A stretch of 64,000 nucleotides of DNA from Anthostomella pinea (GCA_963556695.1 CAUWAG010000006.1:310001-374000); one strand, 5' to 3'; shown: positions 38,892-50,030, numbered from the stretch's first letter. The notes: a model not told the origin generated them from the sequence alone. Numbers and translations are program-made.

Positions 38892-40890
38892 GTGGTATGC
38901 GGGGTTGTATTGGCATCTCCCACTCCGCAAGGTGGGACCTCCAACTCAACTATCCATCCACATCTCCACTACCAAATTGGTCACCAGAGATTGTTTTCAA
39001 AGCGATACTCAACATCTTTGACTGATTCCGATCATTTTGAACCCACTTGCACCACTCTGGCACTATTTGCTCAAAGGCGGCATCAGGTTTGAGATCATCA
39101 GCTGCTTGCAAAAGCACCTGCCAACCCTCCTCCCTCCAACGTCACTTCTGACGTCATACCTTCTACAATACCACCCTCATATGACGATATTATCCAGGCT
39201 GGACAGAGCGAATATCAGCAACTCGACGATGATCAGCTCCTTGCTGAAGGTCGGGATTCTTTGCAGAAGAAAAAGAAGCCTGCCAAACCCAGTTCTCCTC
39301 TAAGGAAGATCGTGAAGCCGCTTGCAGGTAACCTTCACTCTCCAAATGAAAGTGCTTCTTGACCTCCTTAGAAGAAGACCAAAACGACTACCCTACAGGA
39401 CATTGAGGCTCAAGAGCTAACTATCGAGACCAAGGAGCTCAATCGACAGGAGGCCGCCGGGAACGCCTCTCAAGGCTCTACTGCTCAAGGCTTCGATGAT
39501 ACGCCCTGTGAGTACCCATCTATCGTGAACACTGCCTCTATCAAGCATCAAGAGGTCGAATCGAGGATTATCTTCTAGATATGGTGCAACAAGTTTGATC
39601 CTCTTGATCTATCAAAGCTCAGGCTAATGAGCTATATCACGGATGACGGAAATCAGCTCAAATTCGTCGACGGCAGCCTTCAAAATGTTACAAATAAGGG
39701 TACTATCAAGCAGTTTGAATTGAATGTTGTCATATGAGTGTACTCTTTTTTCAAGTTCATGTCTATTTACCGAGATCTGTACATGAACAAAGCGCCTACC
39801 TTTGCGGCAATGGTTATGTTCCTCACTCATATCACGGAGAAGACCCTTGTGTACAATACAGCTATCGTCTTCAATTATGCTCGCAGACAAATAGGCGCAG
39901 CATTCATGACTCCCCACGTACCGATGCTGTGGACAGAGCACAACTATCAGCTCGAAGCCAAATATCTCACTACCGCAAATATGAAGTCAGCAAAAGGCGG
40001 AACCACACTGCTGAGGAACAATAATAACAATGCCAATAACTGTGGCAACAAGAAAGTCAGAGACCCGAATACTGCGGATTACGCCTGCACAAGGTTCAAC
40101 AACACTTGAGGTTGTCAAGATTTCAAGTGCAAATAAAAGCACAAGTATACCAACTGCAATACTGAAGGCCCTAACTACATCAACTGCAAAAAAAAAAAGT
40201 GACAATCTTCTCTAGCTGTGGAGGAAGACATACACTCTTTTTCCCCTGAATCTCTGCTCTCTGTTATTTCACAGCTAATCCAGCTTGCCCCTGTGGAAGC
40301 AAGGCCTGATATCAACACCATACCTCTCTTTCAGACGTTTGATCCTTACAGAAAATGACTTGAAGCATCTCCAAGCCCTCTCCTTGTAGAGAGATAGCGA
40401 GTTGGTCTCTTTACGTATCCAGGCACTCTTGCAAACGTTGTATTTGGTATCCTGAGTTACGGTGCACAACTCGGCTATACACAAGATCCGCTACTGCGTA
40501 TCTCACCTAATTTGATTACAGCAGCAGATAACCCAACCGCAATCGACGATCAAATAGAATAAGATCTCAAGCTTCATAGAATATCACAACTCCAGCAACC
40601 CTCTCTAATACCTTTTATGTCCTTCTCCTTGGAGGCGGTTGAGAAAAGTGATGGTGGATTCAGGTGTATCCATCACCTATCCCACCCATTCAAAAGCTCA
40701 GTCAACGACATGATCCTGAAGCCAAACGGTACCTTGAAGTACTCTGCTGTTGCTGACATCCTCAATTTAGTGAAAGCTGCTAGCCGCGGTTGTCACCTGA
40801 TCAAGAAGGATCTTAAAGATGCGTTCCGGCTCATACCAGTGGCACCTTATCACAGGTGGCTAATAGAATTCAGCTGGAAGGGCAGGCGAT
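38892..40890 (+). mobile_element. DIRS-like retrotransposon, 5' half (gag and start of RT)
   Basis: A decayed gag-like region with a Cys/His box is followed by an RT start of DIRS type (GGFRCIHHLSHPFKSSVND). The element stops abruptly near 40890 where LINE sequence takes over. Together with the minus-strand fragment at 14790-16925 (RT end, RNase H, recombinase) it would cover most of a DIRS-like element, though the RT active-site segment is in neither piece. Confidence 0.7.
39570..40200 (+). pseudogene. DIRS-like gag remnant with CCCH-type box
   Basis: The frame reads WCNKFDPLDLSKLRLMSYI, then after a TGA at 39736-39738 continues as VYSFFKFMSIYRDLYMNKAP and FAAMVMFLTHITEKTLVYNT. It ends in a Cys/His box ACTRFNN..GCQDFKCKYKHKYTNCN (C-x-x-F-N...G-C-x4-C-x-Y-x-H), as found in gag-like proteins of fungal DIRS/tyrosine-recombinase elements. 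In-frame stops at several positions are TGA/TAG at sites where TGG or CAG would fit. No function is expected. Confidence 0.6.
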
Positions 40891-40892
40891 AG
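40617..40892 (+). pseudogene. DIRS-like reverse transcriptase N-terminal fragment
   Basis: The 91-codon frame contains EKSDGGFRCIHHLSHPF, SVNDMI, and LIKKDLKDAFRLIPVAPYHR followed by WLIEFSWKG. These correspond to RT motifs 1-A of DIRS elements, the Asp of DLKDAFR being the first catalytic carboxylate. The frame stops after WKGRR. The YxDD motif is missing here and from the other fragment. Confidence 0.7.
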
Positions 40893-41024
40893 CAAACAAA
40901 AACAACTATTTTTCTTGGCGCCCCGCTGTTAGGGCGCAACCTCAATATCTGCACTAAAGCAGGCACTTCTCTCAGTAACTGACTATCTTTGCCAAGGTAT
41001 AAGAGAATTTTTCTCACAAGCCGG

Positions 41025-42602
41025 ATGGCACCCTTCTATGACGGGCCCCCAAGCACGCCCGTGGCCGTCCCAAAGACGACCACTGGCGGCGTGCTCAAAT
41101 CCCCGACCCCTAGAAAGACATACGGCCTGGCAACTCCGAACAGGCTCCGCCAGGCGCTGCTTGACAATATCAGCAGCAGCCCGTCACAGGTCTCTAAGGC
41201 TGGCTTCACTGTTATTTCCCCTCTGAAAGGAAAATCCCAAAATATTAATGACAGCAGCACCACTGGAATGAAACGACCTCAATTAAACAAAATCTCTATA
41301 GATCAAGCCATTACACGCGATATAGGGAATAAAACCTCCTTCTCAGAGTGCCAGGACCAAGTTACCTAAATACTGGCTAAAGACAAGCACCTTTATAAAA
41401 CCAGGATAACAATATTTTAGGAGTGTGCTGCAGCAGTTGATAAGACACTTGAGAAAGCTGGAACCGAACTATACTCTCATGCCAAGGAGTTCAGCACTTT
41501 CTTCTCTAAATGTCTGAGCGAGTGGCTGGAAACCCGAGATCTGCCCAAAAAGAAGACCATCCCTAGGGGGATAGGGATGGTAAAGCCCACCATGACCTTC
41601 GCCCAAGCTGTCTCCTCTAGCCAACGACAGCATCCACGGACAGTCAACATTACCATAAAGAAAACACGGCCTGGCGCCCTCATCACTGCCAACCAACTAA
41701 AGAAGAAGCAGGATGATCTCCAGGTCTTTGTCCGCATGGATAATAGCCACCTAGAGCCTTACAGAATAAAGTCTACACTGAACAGAAGACTTAGATTCCA
41801 TCCCTAGGAGCTTAAAGAGGTAACGCGGTGCCCCTCCGGATTTACCTTACACCCAAGGGACAAGCCAACTCAGACTAAGCTCCTGGCCCTCAAGGAAGAG
41901 ATCGCCGATATTCTTAAGGCACAAAAGATCGAAACCCACACAGTCTGGCATCATTATAAGGTTGATAAATGCCCAAGGAAGGTCATCAGTACGGAAAGGT
42001 TTACGATCAACTTTACTGACACTGTTATCGCTGACGAGGTTAAAGCCCAAACAGGTAACAGACCTTTAAGGTGCATACTCTTAAGGAACACGGTTAATTC
42101 AGATCCAGAGACCACATGGGCGATCTCTCTGCCCCGTGCAGTAAAGAAACCATTCACGCTTTTTGCTCACTTAATGACCTCGAGGCACATTCAATACACC
42201 CCTAAGGTTCACCAGTGTGCGAGCTGCTTCAGATACCATGGTAGAAACTACCGATATAAAAAGCAAATATGTATATGTTGCGCCAGCACAGTACACCAGG
42301 GGGAGTACAAAAAACCAATCCCAAAGTGTGTCAACTGCAAGGGGCCTCATGCTGCCGACTTTGACAAATGGCCTGCACGCCCCAAGGCCATGAAAGGTAT
42401 CATCTACAAGCACACATGGGAACAAATCCAGGAAATAAGGCTGGCTGGAGAAAGAGCCAGATCCAGAGCCTTCAATGAAACAGGCAGAAACCAAGCTGGG
42501 TCAACGCCTAACAACAATAACAAAGACATCACAATGCAAATCGACACAACAGATACAACTCATCCCAGAGATGCCGATACCATTGTTGTCAGTCAATATT
42601 AG
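41025..42602 (+). pseudogene. LINE ORF1 (gag-like, zinc knuckles), three in-frame stops
   Basis: From the ATG at 41025 one frame runs to a TAG at 42600-42602, interrupted only at 41367 (TAA), 41418 (TAG) and 41805 (TAG). The C-terminal part has cysteine knuckles (CASCFRYHGR, KQICICCASTVHQ, PKCVNCKGPHAADFDKWPAR), the nucleic-acid-binding module of Tad1-group ORF1 proteins. All three stops can be explained by a single C-to-T or G-to-A change of a Gln or Trp codon, so the frame was intact before RIP. Confidence 0.75.
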
Positions 42603-42652
42603 GTACATCAAACGAAACACATCGACACGGGCACATGGTCATCCATTTTATG

Positions 42653-44263
42653 AATACAGCAAGAAGACAAAAGAGTGCAGGCCTTACAGAGTTAGCCATT
42701 AACCTGGCTGACTATAAAGGAAAGCAAGCAGACATCATTCTGATACAAGAGCCCTAGGTCGGCACACTACCAGGCAGAAGAATGGGAGTAAAGACATACC
42801 CAAATTATGATATATATTCCCCAGTGGATTCCTGGGACAGCGACAGTACACGGCCCAGATCTCTCATCTATGTGAGAAAACACCTTTAAGCGGATCAACT
42901 TCGGCCCTATGCTACACGAGACATCACCTGGGTCAAGGTACAAGGCATTACATTTGCCAGTGTCTACCGGCCATGTGACAACCCACAGGAAGTGGATGAT
43001 ATTCTGGAAGTATGGACTCCACCTTTTGGCTGCGTTATAGCTGGAGATTTCAATGCTGGCGACACATCCTGGGGCTCGAGCAATCCAGGATATCATGGTG
43101 GTGTCATACTTGCACAGACTATGGCAGACCACAGACTGGATCTGATTTCTGAACCAGATGTCCCAACATATGATGACGGAAATGTACTAGATCTGGTGTT
43201 CTCAGATGTCCCCATGGCTGAAGCCTCAGTCAATAATACACTTCAGTGCACCCCAGATCATAAGACATTACGAATAATTATTCCAATTCAGGGAGATCTA
43301 GACCGAGTCCCTAAGGCCAATTATTGGATAGTACCGGACGATAAACTACAAGAGCTGGCAGATAATATCCAAACCAGGATTCATGAACTCCCCCGGCTGG
43401 GTGTATCCCCTGGCCAGGTGGATGCCTTTACACAAAGCTTGATCAACATGATCCAAGGCTGTATCAGGACAGTGGGCAAGAAGCCCCGTCAATCTAGGCC
43501 CACTGCTTGGTGGAATGATGACTGCAAAACAGCTATTCAGACATACAGGGCCCTTTCTAAACAGACTATAAGCCAAGAAGGGCGGAATTCAGCCCAACAG
43601 GAATTTCGCCGCGTGGTTCGGAAAGCTAGGAGAGAGTACTGGCAGACTCTAATTGATTCAGCAACTGAGCCAAAGGACCTATACAGAATCGTCTCTCGAC
43701 ATAAGCTATCAGCAGGATTGCGTTCTCCTCCAATCATTATAGGAGACCAAATATTCGAGTCATAAGAGAACAAGACAAATGCATTACGCTCAGCCACGCT
43801 TGAACGAAGTATCTCAGACAACGATATTATTGACCCCTAGTCCGCTCAGATCATACAGTCCAAGCCATACATCCCCCTTGAATACCATGTCGGACTGGAA
43901 GAGGCTGAAGTGTGCACTTTAGGGACCAAGAGCAACTCCCCGGGAGTAGATACCCTCACAGTACGGATTCTGAAAGCTTGCTGGCCATTCATTGGGGAAC
44001 ATATCAGAGCCCTTTTCCAGACCTGCCTACAGATTGGACACCACCCTAAACCATTCAAAGTAGCTGAGGTGGTGATGATCCCAAAACCAGGCAAGAAAGA
44101 CTACTCCAATCCCAGGGCCTACAGACCAATATTGCTATTGTCATGTCTTGGCAAAGGCCTAGAACGACTCATTACAAAAAGAATTACCTGGTTTGTTATT
44201 AAACTTGGAATTCTAGCTCCACAACATTTTGGAGCTCTACCAAAGCGCTCTGCTACTGACCTG
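42653..44263 (+). pseudogene. LINE ORF2 (AP endonuclease and RT), truncated
   Basis: One frame carries the endonuclease (ADIILIQEP followed by a TAG where Trp is expected, VKVQGITFASVYRP, VIAGDFNAGDTSWGS) and the start of the RT (AEVVMIPKPGKKDYSNPRAY, LLSCLGKGLERLI, FGALPKRSATDL). In-frame stops occur at about 42755, 42887, 43763 and 43838. The RT is cut off before motif A, so the protein would lack the catalytic aspartates. QEPW-to-QEP-stop is a TGG-to-TAG change typical of RIP. Confidence 0.78.
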
Positions 44264-44613
44264 CCGGGGTTGCGGCGCTTGAAGGCTGCCATGAAGGTGT
44301 CTCCTAGGGGGCCCTCATCTCCCTTCTTCTTCAACAGCTTCTTGACGATCTCACGAACCAGGGAGTGAAAAGGGGCTAGGCCGAGCTTTTCCTGTAGCAA
44401 AATCCACTTGACTATAGTCTTTTCCTGGGCAGGGGATAGTCTCTGTTGCTGTGTGTAGGCTTCGGTTCTGGTAGCCTTGCCGTTGAGTCGATCAGACAGC
44501 GTTTGGTGCGGAATACCGTGTTTTTGACCGGCTTTTTGCACAGATAGGCCCTTATCTGTGATATCTAAGATCACTGAAGCCATCTGATCCTCCGTATACG
44601 AATAGGGAGGCAT
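44264..44613 (-). pseudogene. pogo/Fot1-type transposase N-terminal fragment
   Basis: From the ATG at 44613 the minus strand reads YTEDQMASVILDITDKGLSV and AGQKHGIPHQTLSDRLNG, a psq/pogo helix-turn-helix. A CENP-B-type second DNA-binding region follows (RLSPAQEKTIVKWILLQEKL). The frame runs straight into LINE sequence after FKRRNPG at about 44264, so the DDE catalytic core is missing. It is a broken copy left at a junction. Confidence 0.75.
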
Positions 44614-44914
44614 TTTGGGCGACTATACGATGCTGCGGTGCATATAGAACAAAGCTTTAGGAGACCCGTGAGAATCTCTATTTAGGGTACTAAAGGCGGG
44701 GTAATAGCTCCTCGATCACGTAAGCCGGGAGGGGTGAATTTAGTATTAGGGAAAACCTCAAGATCAGGGCTATCTAGAGCACTAAATACATTGTGAGTAG
44801 CTTCAATATCAGGCTGAATGTGTATAAGTGAACATGTGGGAGTTTTGGTGGTGATGGTGGGGTTTGGCTGGCCGACTAGTGGGGGTGGCCGACTTCTATG
44901 GGGGGGATGGTACT
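44614..44914. other. Short unassigned stretch between pogo and copia fragments
   Basis: Contains the upstream flank of the pogo fragment and a GT-rich stretch (about 44835-44905). No gene is recognised; a terminal inverted repeat of the pogo element may lie here, but I could not find its partner. Confidence 0.3.
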
Positions 44915-46003
44915 GCATGCAACCCCAAGGTTACTCTGATAGTACCAAGCGTGTCTGGAAGCTCAACCAAGCTCTGTATGGCCTTCGTAAGGCTCCCTTG
45001 TGGTGATTTGAGACCCTTGTCAAAGTCATGAAGGACGCTGGATTCGTCCCTATGTCAACAGAGATGTGTCTCTTCAAGCATGAGAAGCTGGGCGTACTGG
45101 TTCTCATTTATGTGGACGACATCCTGATCGCTGGTCCTACCTTGAAGGATTGCGAGACCGTTCGTGACCTCTTGGCCGTTCACTTTGAGCTTAAAGAGAT
45201 GGGATTGATATCCAAGTTCCTTGAACTCCGAATTCGACGGAACCTTGATACAAATCAGGTATTCATTAATCCAGAGGAATACATCAGGAAGAATGTATCC
45301 AAGTACGGCAAGGAGACCACCAAATACATGGGAACACCCTGGAAGACAGACACTGTGATTCCGCCTTCCTGGGAATCGGTTTCAGACATTCTGAAGAAGC
45401 GTTATCTCAAACAGACTGGTTCCCTCAACTACGCCTCTATAAATACACGCCCTGACATCGTGAAGACCATCAGCATCTTGTGTGAGGCCAATTCCAACCC
45501 TGGGAAGACCCATTTAGAGATACTCAAGCATCTCTGGCGTTACTTGGCTAGCACTGCGTCCTTTGGCATCACCCTGGGAAGAAAACACCCAATTGACGAC
45601 CTGAAGATCAGAATCTGGGCCGATGCTGCATTTGCAGACGTTCTGGGCTCCAGAAAGTCAACAGGAGCGCATATTGCCTCGTCTGTGGTGGTCCCATCTA
45701 CTGGAAATCCAAGAAACAACTACTTGTGGTCACCAGCAGTACAGAGGCAGAATTCATCAACCTTACGCCTGCTGGTCTTACGGCCATCTGGATTGCCAAA
45801 TTGCTGGAGGAACTAGGCTACAAGCAACCCAAGCCAATACTACTTCACACGGATTCCGCAAATGCCAGAGCTAATGCTCTCAACCCTCTGAATGCAGCCA
45901 GAACCCGCCATATTGATAACCGCTACAAGTGGATCATCAACCGAGTCCAGATGGGATACTTCACGATCGTACAGGTGGGTACGAATGACATGCAATATTA
46001 ACA
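44915..46003 (+). pseudogene. Ty1/copia RT and RNase H fragment
   Basis: The plus strand reads MQQPQGYSDSTKRVWKLNQA, then LYGLRKAPL, a TGA at 45004 where Trp is expected, CLFKHEKLGVLVLIYVDDIL (RT YVDD active site), and TRPDIVKTISIL. After a frame change near 45685 comes the RNase H signature VVTSSTEAEFINLTPAG with LLHTDSANARANALN and RHIDNRYKWI. These are diagnostic of copia polyproteins. Gag, protease and integrase are absent and no LTR flanks it directly. It ends about 200 bp from the 3' end of the CCDC97-like gene. Confidence 0.85.
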
Positions 46004-46207
46004 CCGTTGGAGTTGCGGGCCAGCAAGAGCTGGAGGACAGACCTCTATCTATCAGCCTCCTCTTCGCATCAAGGGTATCGGCACACGCAAGCGACGCGAG
46101 GAGCACACCATCCCTCCACGGATGAAGCACCCCCGCCCTCCTTCCAACTCCCACCGAATCTGGCAGCTAGTTAGCTCTCAAGCACTCGGCCCTGAAGCCT
46201 CCAACTC

Positions 46208-47173
46208 TCAAAAATCCTGCACTCCCGTTTCCCCTCTGAGTCGCCGCCGTTCCTCCTCGCCCTCCTCCTCCCCGCCCGCCCACGCCGGCTCCTCGTAGTC
46301 GAACCACTCGTCCTCGCGCTCGCGCCGCTCCAGCACGTCGTAGTCGTCGTCCTCGTCCACGTGCCGGTAGTCGAAGTCCTCGTCGCGGCCCAGCACGAAC
46401 CGCCGGCGCAGGAAGTCGGCCCAGCGCTCGCGGCCCTCTTGCTGCGTTGAGGGGCCGGGGGCAGGCGAGTCTGTTCTTGGGGTCGCTGTGGCCGTTCCTG
46501 TTCCTACTCCCGCTGCTGCCGCTGATGCAGGGTTTGGGGTACCGTTACCGCTACTTCCGTTGCTGTGATTGCCTTCCCTGCCGGTGCCATTCCTGCGAAA
46601 GCCGTTGCCGGGACCGAGATCGCCTCCAGAAGCAAAGGTGGGACGGGAATCAGAAGTAGGGAACGCGAGCGACTCGGCCCCCGCGTACTCGCGTATATAC
46701 GCGTCCTGATCCACAGCCGATGCCGAGATCCCATTACCGGACTGAGTAGACGACCACGACAACGCCGCGAGGTGCGTCAGCTTTGCCTCGCCGCGCAGCA
46801 GGTCGACCTCGAGCACGCGGCCGTAGCCCTTGGCGCGGCCTTCCCTCTCGCGCTCCTCGGCGGATTGGAAACGCCGTATTAGGGCGTCGTAGAGGAGAGG
46901 GTCTGGGTGTGGTTGGTTAATGTAGCTCACTTCTTATTTGCATGTGATGTGTTGGAAGTGAGATAGATGGGGGTATGAGGCATGAGGGGAGGGGGTGGGG
47001 GGCTCACCGGCTAGTTCGTGCTCCATTGATTTGAAGTATGATGGGTGGCGCTCTAGGTATTCTCGCCGGCGGTTCTGCACCCGGATCTGGGCTGCGTGGG
47101 CCGGTGATCGCGGCGCGCGCGGTTGCGGCTTGGTGTAAGCGCTGTCCGGGGCTTCGGCGGTAAGCAGAGCCAT
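46208..47173 (-). CDS. CCDC97-like protein (DUF2052-type C-terminal domain)
   Basis: Exons 47173-47008 and 46902-46208 (105-nt intron, gtgagc donor, ttaac branch, cccag acceptor) join in phase to 286 residues. Near the N-terminus are RRREYLERHPSYF and, across the junction, LADPLLYDALIRRFQSAEER. The C-terminus is strongly acidic with paired aromatic residues (WADFLRRRFVLGRDEDFDY, DEDDDYDVLERREREDEWFD, YEEPAW). This pattern, a DPLLYD..IRRFQ helix followed by a Gly/Ser/Asn linker and a D/E/Y/W-rich tail, fits the CCDC97/DUF2052 family, which in animals associates with the SF3B splicing complex. The middle (about residues 120-190) is low-complexity. A nuclear role is inference. Confidence 0.75.
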
Positions 47174-47638
47174 GGGCGTGGTGGTGACGCGATTCGATTA
47201 TTTGGGCTCCGATACGTCGAATCTCGATACTTTTACCTGGAGAGACGTGTTTTGCTTTGTGGGTTGGTACTCGAGGCGTGCTGCCGGTTTGCTTGTTGAA
47301 TGATGGAATGGTCCCGCCACTGGCCCCCGATACCCGCGGATTTAGGGATAACGTCATTGGCGAAGCGGACGCGCCGGTGAGCGGGACTACCCGCAACGGA
47401 GGTACACGATTCTCACTCGCGAGTCGCCATCTCGACGTCAACACAATCACATGAAATCGCAATTTTTTGATTGTTTAACTGGTGAATTGTAATTTCGAGG
47501 GTTTGATTACGATAAATTTTCAACTGGCGTTGATCACAAGAGGAGGGCGCCGGTCTCTTCGTACAAGTTACAAACAGGAAACCAACCACTTCAGTTCCTT
47601 GGGGGACCTGCATGAAGGTCGCAACTGATTCATCTCCT
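47174..47638. other. Intergenic region upstream of the CCDC97-like gene
   Basis: Promoter of the minus-strand CCDC97-like gene and 3' flank of the next minus-strand gene. No gene or repeat is supported. Confidence 0.4.
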
Positions 47639-48376
47639 CTACAGAGGTACTCGTCCAACATGAGCGATGAGCCGTGTCACCATCGCCGAGCCGCCAACGT
47701 GAGCCAACATCTCCGGACGCGATGAGGCAACCTGGGCCGCGTCGAGTTCCTTACTCCGCTATCAGCAATCAAGGCTACCGAGGACATGGCGAGAACTTAC
47801 AGCATCATTCGCAAATACCCCAATGACGACGACCTCCTTCTTGTCCAGATTCAAGCTGCTCCCGTATACCGCTTTGGGGCTATTGAGCTTCTCAAAGCCG
47901 GATTGCACAGTGTGCAAGATCCCCTGCACGTCCTCCTCCGTCACTCTCTCGTTCGGGCGGATCTCCAGTACCTCGAGGATCGTATCGCTGCCGAAGAGCT
48001 TCGAAGAGTCACTAGTCTCATGGAGCTTAAAGATAGGCGGCCCATCGGAGACCGACTTGATGCGTTCCGCAAATTCTAGGTATAGGGGAGACGTGAGGAA
48101 GTCTCGGAATTTCGAGGCGCTGGGCCATTCTGAGTGCCACCGTCAGTCTCGTACGTCAGCACTGGGAATGAACAGGGTCGTACCGAGAAGTAGAACTTCT
48201 CTGACATCTGTGGTGACGTCTCTACCGTCCTCTGAGTGTATGAAGCCACGCAGTCCGTTTACCGCACCAGCCTCTTGGAGAGCTTTGAGGATCAGGGGTA
48301 TCATCTCGGGCTCGGCGGCCCTTATGAGCTCTGCATCTTTCTTGAGTTGGGGATAGGCGAGTTCGATGATAGCCAT
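47639..48376 (-). CDS. Small soluble protein, possible two-module dimeric alpha/beta-barrel (ABM-like)
   Basis: Three exons (48376-48184, 48129-47801, 47731-47639) join in phase to 204 residues; introns have gtacga/cactcag and gtaagt/gcccag ends. The first half reads MAIIELAYPQLKKDAELIRA and VREVLLLEWPSASKFRDFL, then SPLYLEFAERI. The second half repeats the theme with FGSDTILEVLEIRPNERV and KEVVVIGVFAND. A hydrophobic strand, a helix, a strand with an EW.S...F..F..SP.Y motif and another helix suggest two ferredoxin-like modules as in antibiotic-biosynthesis-monooxygenase-type barrels. That is a structural impression, not an identified family. Ignoring the last intron would end the protein at a TGA at 47762. 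Confidence 0.65.
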
Positions 48377-48676
48377 TGCGGTGGTAGAGGTCTCTATTGT
48401 GTTCTTTCGGTATATTCACGTCGGTGGTTCGAGGCGACTGGGAATGACAAGAGTGATAGACAACTGGAAAGATGAGACTGATGATCTGTTGGTAACCTCC
48501 ATCTCGGCACGTCTGGGCCTCAAGGATTTATGTGTGAGATTCCGTCGATTCTCCACCTCCTCTGCTGCCGCAAGAGAGGTCCTCGTGAGCAGGCATGGTC
48601 CCTAACGTCGGCTCATGTCGGATGGACTGGCGTCGCGAAAGAGATCGAAGTGGTTCCTGAATCCTGGGCACCCATA
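48377..48676. other. Upstream flank of the alpha/beta-barrel-like gene
   Basis: Probably its promoter; it is cut at 48677 by the insertion of the Tc1/mariner element. No gene supported. Confidence 0.4.
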
Positions 48677-48678
48677 TA

Positions 48679-50028
48679 AACTGGGTGGACAAAAGTCTCC
48701 GCCCGACCCACCACAATCTCCTTCAGATCAAAACAACGCGTCAATCACCCTTCGACTTCACCACTCTCTCAACACCGCAATTGATAATGGATTTATGATA
48801 TTTTGGGGACGAATTAAGCGGTAATCGCGTCGCTAACGGCGAATTCACTTCAGAAGCTCGCTCAGCAATCGTGGCGGCACGAATCGACGGCAGAACGCGT
48901 AGGGATGTTACAACCGCGTTTAAAACGAAGCGCCTGAAAACCATCTCCAATATTACCACCAACTTTGAGGCCACTTCTACACCGAAATCTGCCCCAAGGA
49001 GCGGTCGCCCACCCGTTTTGAATACTCACGAACGCGCTCATGTGATCGAAAAGGCGAGAGAGCTCCCTAAGGCGACGTGGCAGAAAATTCGAAACGAAGC
49101 CTGCGTTTCGTGCTCTCCCAAGACTATCAAGAGGATATGTCACGCACACGGCCTCCAGAAATGGCGCATAGCAAAGCGAATCAAGCTCACAGATAAGGAT
49201 GCTCAGAAGAGGCTCGCTTTTGTCAATTATTATAGCACACCAGAGCGCTTGGAAGAGTTATTACGAGCTATATTCTCAGACAAATATACGGTCCAAAATT
49301 CATCTGATAATCCAGGCGATTGGGCCATCCAATTCTCTTCAGAGCGGTACCGTTATGATCTCGTGAACGAGACAGATCACGGCAAATCTCGTATTTCGAT
49401 AATAGTGTGGTCTATGATCTGGCTACGCGGCAGAGAAGGAGGACTAGGCAAGTTGGTCTTCTGTCCACTCGATCCGGATGCTCCGCGCGGAGGAGTATCC
49501 GCAGAGTCATACAAATGGGTTCTTAAGGAAGGCCTGCTTCCGTTCTACGAGGCTGGAGATCCTTTTATTCAAAATAACGTAAAAATTCACCTCACTAGCG
49601 GTGTTCCGGAGTGGATGGAGGAGCACGGCATCCACTGTATTGACTGGCCTCCTCACAGCCCCGATATGAACCCAATCGAGCACGTTTGGCGACTTCTGAA
49701 GAAGAACATACATGAAATCGAGCCTGAATTTTCTGAATTGAAGGATAATATCCCCCATTATCGCTACACACACGAGTTAATTGAACAGGCGTGGTCGGAG
49801 ATCGATCCGGAACAGGTTCGGGCCTTGATGGAGTCACTGGAGGACCGAATAGCTGCAGTGAGGCGCGCCAGTGGTTGGTATACACACTATTGACTTAGTT
49901 ATTAAATAAAATTTATTTGAGAATTCTATCACCAGAATTGGATGCGTTATGGTTCAATTGAGTTGGAGGGTATAGTAGATGGAAGGGGTAAAATTGGGGA
50001 TCGGGCGGAGACTTTTGTCCACGCATTG
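48679..50028 (+). mobile_element. Complete Tc1/mariner-type DNA transposon, 1350 bp
   Basis: Terminal inverted repeats of about 30 bp are present: the left end contains GTGGACAAAAGTCTCCGCCC (48685-48704) and the right end its reverse complement (to 50022). Outside these, 12-bp end segments match imperfectly and each is bordered by TA (48677-48678 and 50029-50030), the expected target duplication. One transposase frame fills the element. It sits in the intergenic space between the alpha/beta-barrel-like gene and the Zn2Cys6 gene. Confidence 0.85.
48799..49893 (+). pseudogene. Tc1-like DD34E transposase, uninterrupted frame but damaged catalytic site and start
   Basis: The frame is open from 48799 to the TGA at 49891-49893, about 364 codons, with no internal stop. 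It has an N-terminal HTH region (TRRDVTTAFKTKRLKTI, SGRPPVLN), a second HTH (SPKTIKRICHAHGLQKW) and the catalytic core. The first acid is FSDKY (Asp at 49279). The third is the Glu of PDMNPIEHVW (49678), exactly 34 residues after the second catalytic position. That second position is Asn (49573-49575) in FIQNNVKIH where the family has QDN. FSDE is also FSDK. Both are G-to-A changes. No ATG opens the frame near its beginning. It is therefore very probably inactive. Confidence 0.8.
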
Positions 50029-50030
50029 TA

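Larger units (their letters stand above)
40900..44263 (+). mobile_element. Tad1-like LINE, 5' part with ORF1 and most of ORF2
   Basis: ORF1 (zinc-knuckle gag) and ORF2 (AP endonuclease then RT) lie on the plus strand, each in a single frame broken only by a few stop codons. The element ends abruptly after GACCTG at 44263 inside RT motif 2a, where a pogo-type transposase fragment begins. The start is set only roughly (near 40890-40990) because the 5' UTR cannot be delimited. It overlaps by about 255 bp with the first part of the minus-strand LINE fragment at 19564-19819. Confidence 0.75.
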
